Origin: Lysobacter sp. K5869 | Lineage (GTDB): Bacteria > Pseudomonadota > Gammaproteobacteria > Xanthomonadales > Xanthomonadaceae | DNA length: 64,000 nt | NCBI RefSeq assembly: GCF_018847975.1 | Contig: NZ_CP072597.1 | Span: 930,001-994,000, forward strand | Direction of reading: 5' to 3' | Part shown: positions 61,582-64,000 of the stretch, one piece after another | How the letters are laid out: every line of letters starts with the position of its first letter | Position numbering within the stretch: position 1 is the first letter of the stretch | Notes under the pieces: generated by a model | Seen by the model: only the letters and a program-made list of their open reading frames with translations | The model's database searches: none | Told to the model about the DNA's origin: nothing | Translations under genes and position numbers: made by a program

Positions 61582-63270
61582 ATGCACGCTTTGCGCCCCC
61601 TGGCCGCCGCGCTCGCGCTCGCCGCCGCGAGTTTCGCCGCCGTCGCCGCCACGCCCGCCGAACTGGAAGCCGGCACCGACCGCGTCTTCGCCCAATGGAA
61701 CCACCCCGACACGCCCGGCTGCGGCGTGGCGGTGTACCGCGACGGCGCGGTCGCGTTCCGCAAAGGCTACGGGCAGGCCAATCTGGAACTCGGCGTGCCG
61801 ATCGGCGCCGACACCGTGTTCGACATCGGCTCGACCTCCAAGCAGTTCACCGCCGCCGCGCTGGTGCTGCTGGAACGCGACGGCAAGCTGTCGCTCGACG
61901 ACGACGTGCGCAAGTACGTGCCCGAGCTGCCCGACTACGGCCCCACCGTCACCCTGAGCCACCTGCTGCACCACACCAGCGGCCTGCGCGACTACATCGA
62001 CGTGCAACTGCTCGCCGGCATCGCCTTCGACGACTACAGCAGCGACCGCCAGACTTTGGACCTGCTGTCGAAGCAGAAGGCGCTGAACTTCGCCCCGGGC
62101 AGCGAGTACGTCTACAGCAACACCGGCTATTTCCTCGCCGCCGAAGTGGTCAAGCGCGTGTCCGGCAAACCGCTGGCGCAGTTCGCGCGCGAACGCATCT
62201 TCGAGCCGCTGGGCATGCGCGACACCCGCTTCCGCGACGACCACACCTTGCCGGTGCGCGGCCGCGCCAGCGCTTACGGCCGCGCCGAAGTGCCGGCCGG
62301 GCAGACGCCGCCGACCGGCATCGAGCGCTACCGCATCGACCTGCCGAACTGGGATCAGGTCGGCGACGGTTCGGTGCTGACCACGGTCGGCGACCTGCAG
62401 CGCTGGGACGAGAACTTCTATCGCCCGGTCGTCGGCGACGCCGCTTTTCTCGCCCGCCTGCAACAGCCCGGCCGGCTCGCCAACGGCGAATCCATCGAGT
62501 ACGCGCTGGGGCTGATGATCGGCGAACACCGCGGGCTCAAGACGGTCTCGCACGGCGGCGCCTGGGGCGGCTATCGCGCGCAGCTGCTGCGTTATCCCGA
62601 GCGGCATCTGTCGGTGGCGACACTGTGCAACGTGGCCGCGGCCGACACCGAAACCCTGGCCCAGCGCACCGCCGAAGTGTGGCTGGGCCTGCCGCCGGAG
62701 CCCGGCGCGGCGAGCGGCGCGCGCCCCACCGCGGCGGTGCCGGCGGCGGCGATGCAGCGTTGGGCCGGCGTCTACCGCAACCCCAACACCGGCAGCCTGC
62801 GCCGGGTCGAATGGAGCGACGGCGCGCTGGAACTGCACGCCTTCGGCGACAGCTTCCCGCTGCGCCCGGTCGGCCGCGACGAATACGAAGTCGACGGCGG
62901 GCCGATCGCGGGCCTGTCGTTCCGCGACCCCGGCCGCGGCCGCCCGCGCGTGGCGACCCAGCTCGCCGGCGGCGAACGCACCGACTTCGAGCAAATCGCC
63001 ACCGCCCGCCCCGACGCCGCCGCGCTCGCCGCCTACGCCGGCGACTACCGCTGCGAAGAGCTCGACCGCGACTACCGCTTGAGCGTGATCGACGGCGCCC
63101 TGCATCAAGCCGACCCGCGCTTGGCGCCGGTGCGGCTGGATCCGCTGGAACGCGACAGCTTCACCCAGGGCGGAGTGACGCTGCGGTTCCTGCGCGACGC
63201 CGCCGGCGCCATCGAGGCCGTTTCGCTCGACGCCGGCCGCGCGCGCGATCTGCGCTGCAAGCGCCGCTGA
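61582..63270 (+). CDS. Secreted serine hydrolase, beta-lactamase family (PbpX-like)
   Basis: 562 residues. Signal peptide ending AAVAA; class C motifs GSTSKQFT (SxxK, about residue 84), VYSNTGY (YxN) and SHGGAWGGY (HxG in place of KTG). After about residue 370 a ~190-residue C-terminal domain of beta-rich repeats (WAGVYRNPNTGSLRRVEW, YAGDYRCEELDRDYRLSV), often seen as DUF3471-like extensions. Probably a periplasmic DD-peptidase-like or esterase enzyme. Related to the hydrolase at 38897 only by family. 110 bp after the first DUF2569 gene. Confidence 0.92.
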   Translation: MHALRPLAAALALAAASFAAVAATPAELEAGTDRVFAQWNHPDTPGCGVAVYRDGAVAFRKGYGQANLELGVPIGADTVFDIGSTSKQFTAAALVLLERDGKLSLDDDVRKYVPELPDYGPTVTLSHLLHHTSGLRDYIDVQLLAGIAFDDYSSDRQTLDLLSKQKALNFAPGSEYVYSNTGYFLAAEVVKRVSGKPLAQFARERIFEPLGMRDTRFRDDHTLPVRGRASAYGRAEVPAGQTPPTGIERYRIDLPNWDQVGDGSVLTTVGDLQRWDENFYRPVVGDAAFLARLQQPGRLANGESIEYALGLMIGEHRGLKTVSHGGAWGGYRAQLLRYPERHLSVATLCNVAAADTETLAQRTAEVWLGLPPEPGAASGARPTAAVPAAAMQRWAGVYRNPNTGSLRRVEWSDGALELHAFGDSFPLRPVGRDEYEVDGGPIAGLSFRDPGRGRPRVATQLAGGERTDFEQIATARPDAAALAAYAGDYRCEELDRDYRLSVIDGALHQADPRLAPVRLDPLERDSFTQGGVTLRFLRDAAGAIEAVSLDAGRARDLRCKRR

Positions 63271-63345
63271 GGCCGGCCGGCGCGCGCAACGGGTTATCGT
63301 GATCGCCGCCGCCGGGCATACGAACGGAAACGGGAGCGAACGGGC

Positions 63346-63870
63346 ATGGACAAGGTGGATCCTTATCGGCGCCTGCCGGCCAGCGGCGGGACACCGGCCG
63401 ACCCGGCGTTCGCGCAGGCCGGCTCAGGCCTGCCGCGGCCGCGCCCGCAGGGACTCGGCGGCTGGCTGGCGGTGTTCGCGGTCGTGCTGTTGGCGTGGCT
63501 GGCGGTCAGCGCCGCGACGTTCACCCTGATCCTGGCGATGATCGGCTCCTCGCACGCCCCCACCGGCGCCGCGATGATCCGCGCGCAGTGCCTGCTGGTC
63601 GCCATCGCCGTGCTGTTCGCGGCCAAACTGACGGTGCTGGCGCTGATGTGGCTCAGGTCGCCGCGGTTCCCGCGCGCGCTGGTCGCCTGGCTGGTCGCCA
63701 ACATCGTCGTCGCCGCGACGTTCTGGATGTCCCTGGCGTTCGAGCGCCCCGAAGACATGTTGTACGTAGCGCCCTTGCTCGCCACGGAGCTGCTGTGGAA
63801 CGGCGGCTGGATCGCCTACGCGCTCAAGTCCGAACGCATCCGCAATACATTTTCCGCCCGCGAGCGCTGA
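63346..63870 (+). CDS. DUF2569-type membrane protein, paralogue 2
   Basis: 174 residues. Shares DPYRR, GLGGWL, the position of four helices and the C-terminus W.AYALKSERIRNTF with the protein at 60966. So a duplication brackets the serine hydrolase gene. ATG at 63346 with GGGAGCG upstream. Function unknown. Confidence 0.82.
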   Translation: MDKVDPYRRLPASGGTPADPAFAQAGSGLPRPRPQGLGGWLAVFAVVLLAWLAVSAATFTLILAMIGSSHAPTGAAMIRAQCLLVAIAVLFAAKLTVLALMWLRSPRFPRALVAWLVANIVVAATFWMSLAFERPEDMLYVAPLLATELLWNGGWIAYALKSERIRNTFSARER

Positions 63871-63897
63871 CCTGCGTCCGGCGCGGCTGGGTTTCGA

Positions 63898-63996
63898 TCA
63901 GCGCGCCGCGCCTCGCCGCCGCAGCGCGAGCAATCCGTACAGCGCCACCAGCGCCGACAACGACACGAGGATGGCCAGCCACTGCGCCAGGGTCAT
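63898..63996 (-). CDS. Short hydrophobic frame at the window edge (complete small ORF or C-terminus of a longer gene)
   Basis: On the minus strand an ATG at 63996 opens 32 residues, MTLAQWLAILVSLSALVALY and a basic end LRRRG, followed by a stop at 63898. This is one membrane helix with a positive tail. The frame may continue beyond the window, in which case this is the C-terminal anchor of a larger protein. Cannot be settled from the visible sequence. Confidence 0.35.
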   Translation of the reverse strand: MTLAQWLAILVSLSALVALYGLLALRRRGAAR

Positions 63997-64000
63997 CGTC

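Noticed and set aside
1..64000. tRNA/rRNA genes, CRISPR arrays, transposases, integrases
   Set aside because: None was seen by eye. REP arrays look superficially CRISPR-like, but units are 123 bp with no short repeats and unique spacers.

Overview
High-GC gammaproteobacterial chromosome segment. The codon use, GTAG-headed REP repeats, secreted M4 protease, two-component/export operons and paired ECF sigma factor/TPR kinase all fit Xanthomonadaceae, most likely Lysobacter or a close relative. The assignment is from gene content and repeat style, not from a search. No rRNA, tRNA, CRISPR array, transposase or phage gene was seen.

Region 1 (1-15161) looks like one specialised-metabolism locus. 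A forward, translationally coupled operon encodes a PEP-utilising phosphotransferase (cut at the window edge), a cytochrome P450, a UbiA-like membrane prenyltransferase and an atypical NAD(P)-binding epimerase-like protein. A second forward pair encodes a HAD phosphatase and a class III aminotransferase. An acyl carrier protein and a ketosynthase run in reverse. From the same intergenic gap a GNAT-type N-acyltransferase and an arginase-fold metallohydrolase run forward. After a 5 x 123 bp REP array comes a reverse operon of alpha/beta hydrolase, two SMR-type membrane proteins and a DegT-type aminotransferase. The set suggests an acylated, amine-bearing product, possibly lipid-linked. I recognise no described pathway with this combination.

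Region 2 (15372-21874) is a six-gene reverse operon: response regulator, histidine kinase, outer-membrane channel, FtsX/DevC-type permease, ATPase and lipoprotein adaptor, i.e. a self-regulated tripartite ABC exporter. Region 3 (22360-27142) has an exported nucleoside-binding NUP-family protein, an exported adenosine deaminase and two tandemly duplicated secreted proteins of unknown family. Region 4 (27146-33429) has the TPR-containing Ser/Thr kinase with its ECF sigma factor, then a ParB-like protein coupled to a SulP anion transporter.

Region 5 (33488-40189) carries a fused aminodeoxychorismate synthase, a phosphopantetheinyl transferase (which could activate the region 1 ACP), a secreted M4 metalloprotease and a lipoprotein serine hydrolase. 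Region 6 (40221-46560) is a yjfIJKLMC-like operon (DUF2170, PspA, DUF2491, DUF350, DUF1190, ATP-grasp ligase) with a K+ channel gene added. It is interrupted by a 1.1 kb block of inverted dispersed repeats. A strong predicted promoter precedes it.

Region 7 (47027-55947) holds housekeeping and secreted genes: membrane-anchored cytochrome c5, extracellular nuclease, small hydrolase, LprI-like protein, ZapE, an HU-family protein with a lysine-rich tail, a small hypothetical and an APH(6)-like kinase behind another repeat block. Region 8 (56123-60723) is an EmrAB-OMF-type MFS efflux operon. Region 9 (60966-63996) has a secreted serine hydrolase flanked by two paralogous DUF2569-type membrane proteins, and a truncated reverse frame at the edge.

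The most distinctive non-coding feature is a roughly 330 bp intergenic element present three times (44408-44748, 44797-45125 inverted, 54574-54911). Its hairpins are conserved with compensatory base changes.
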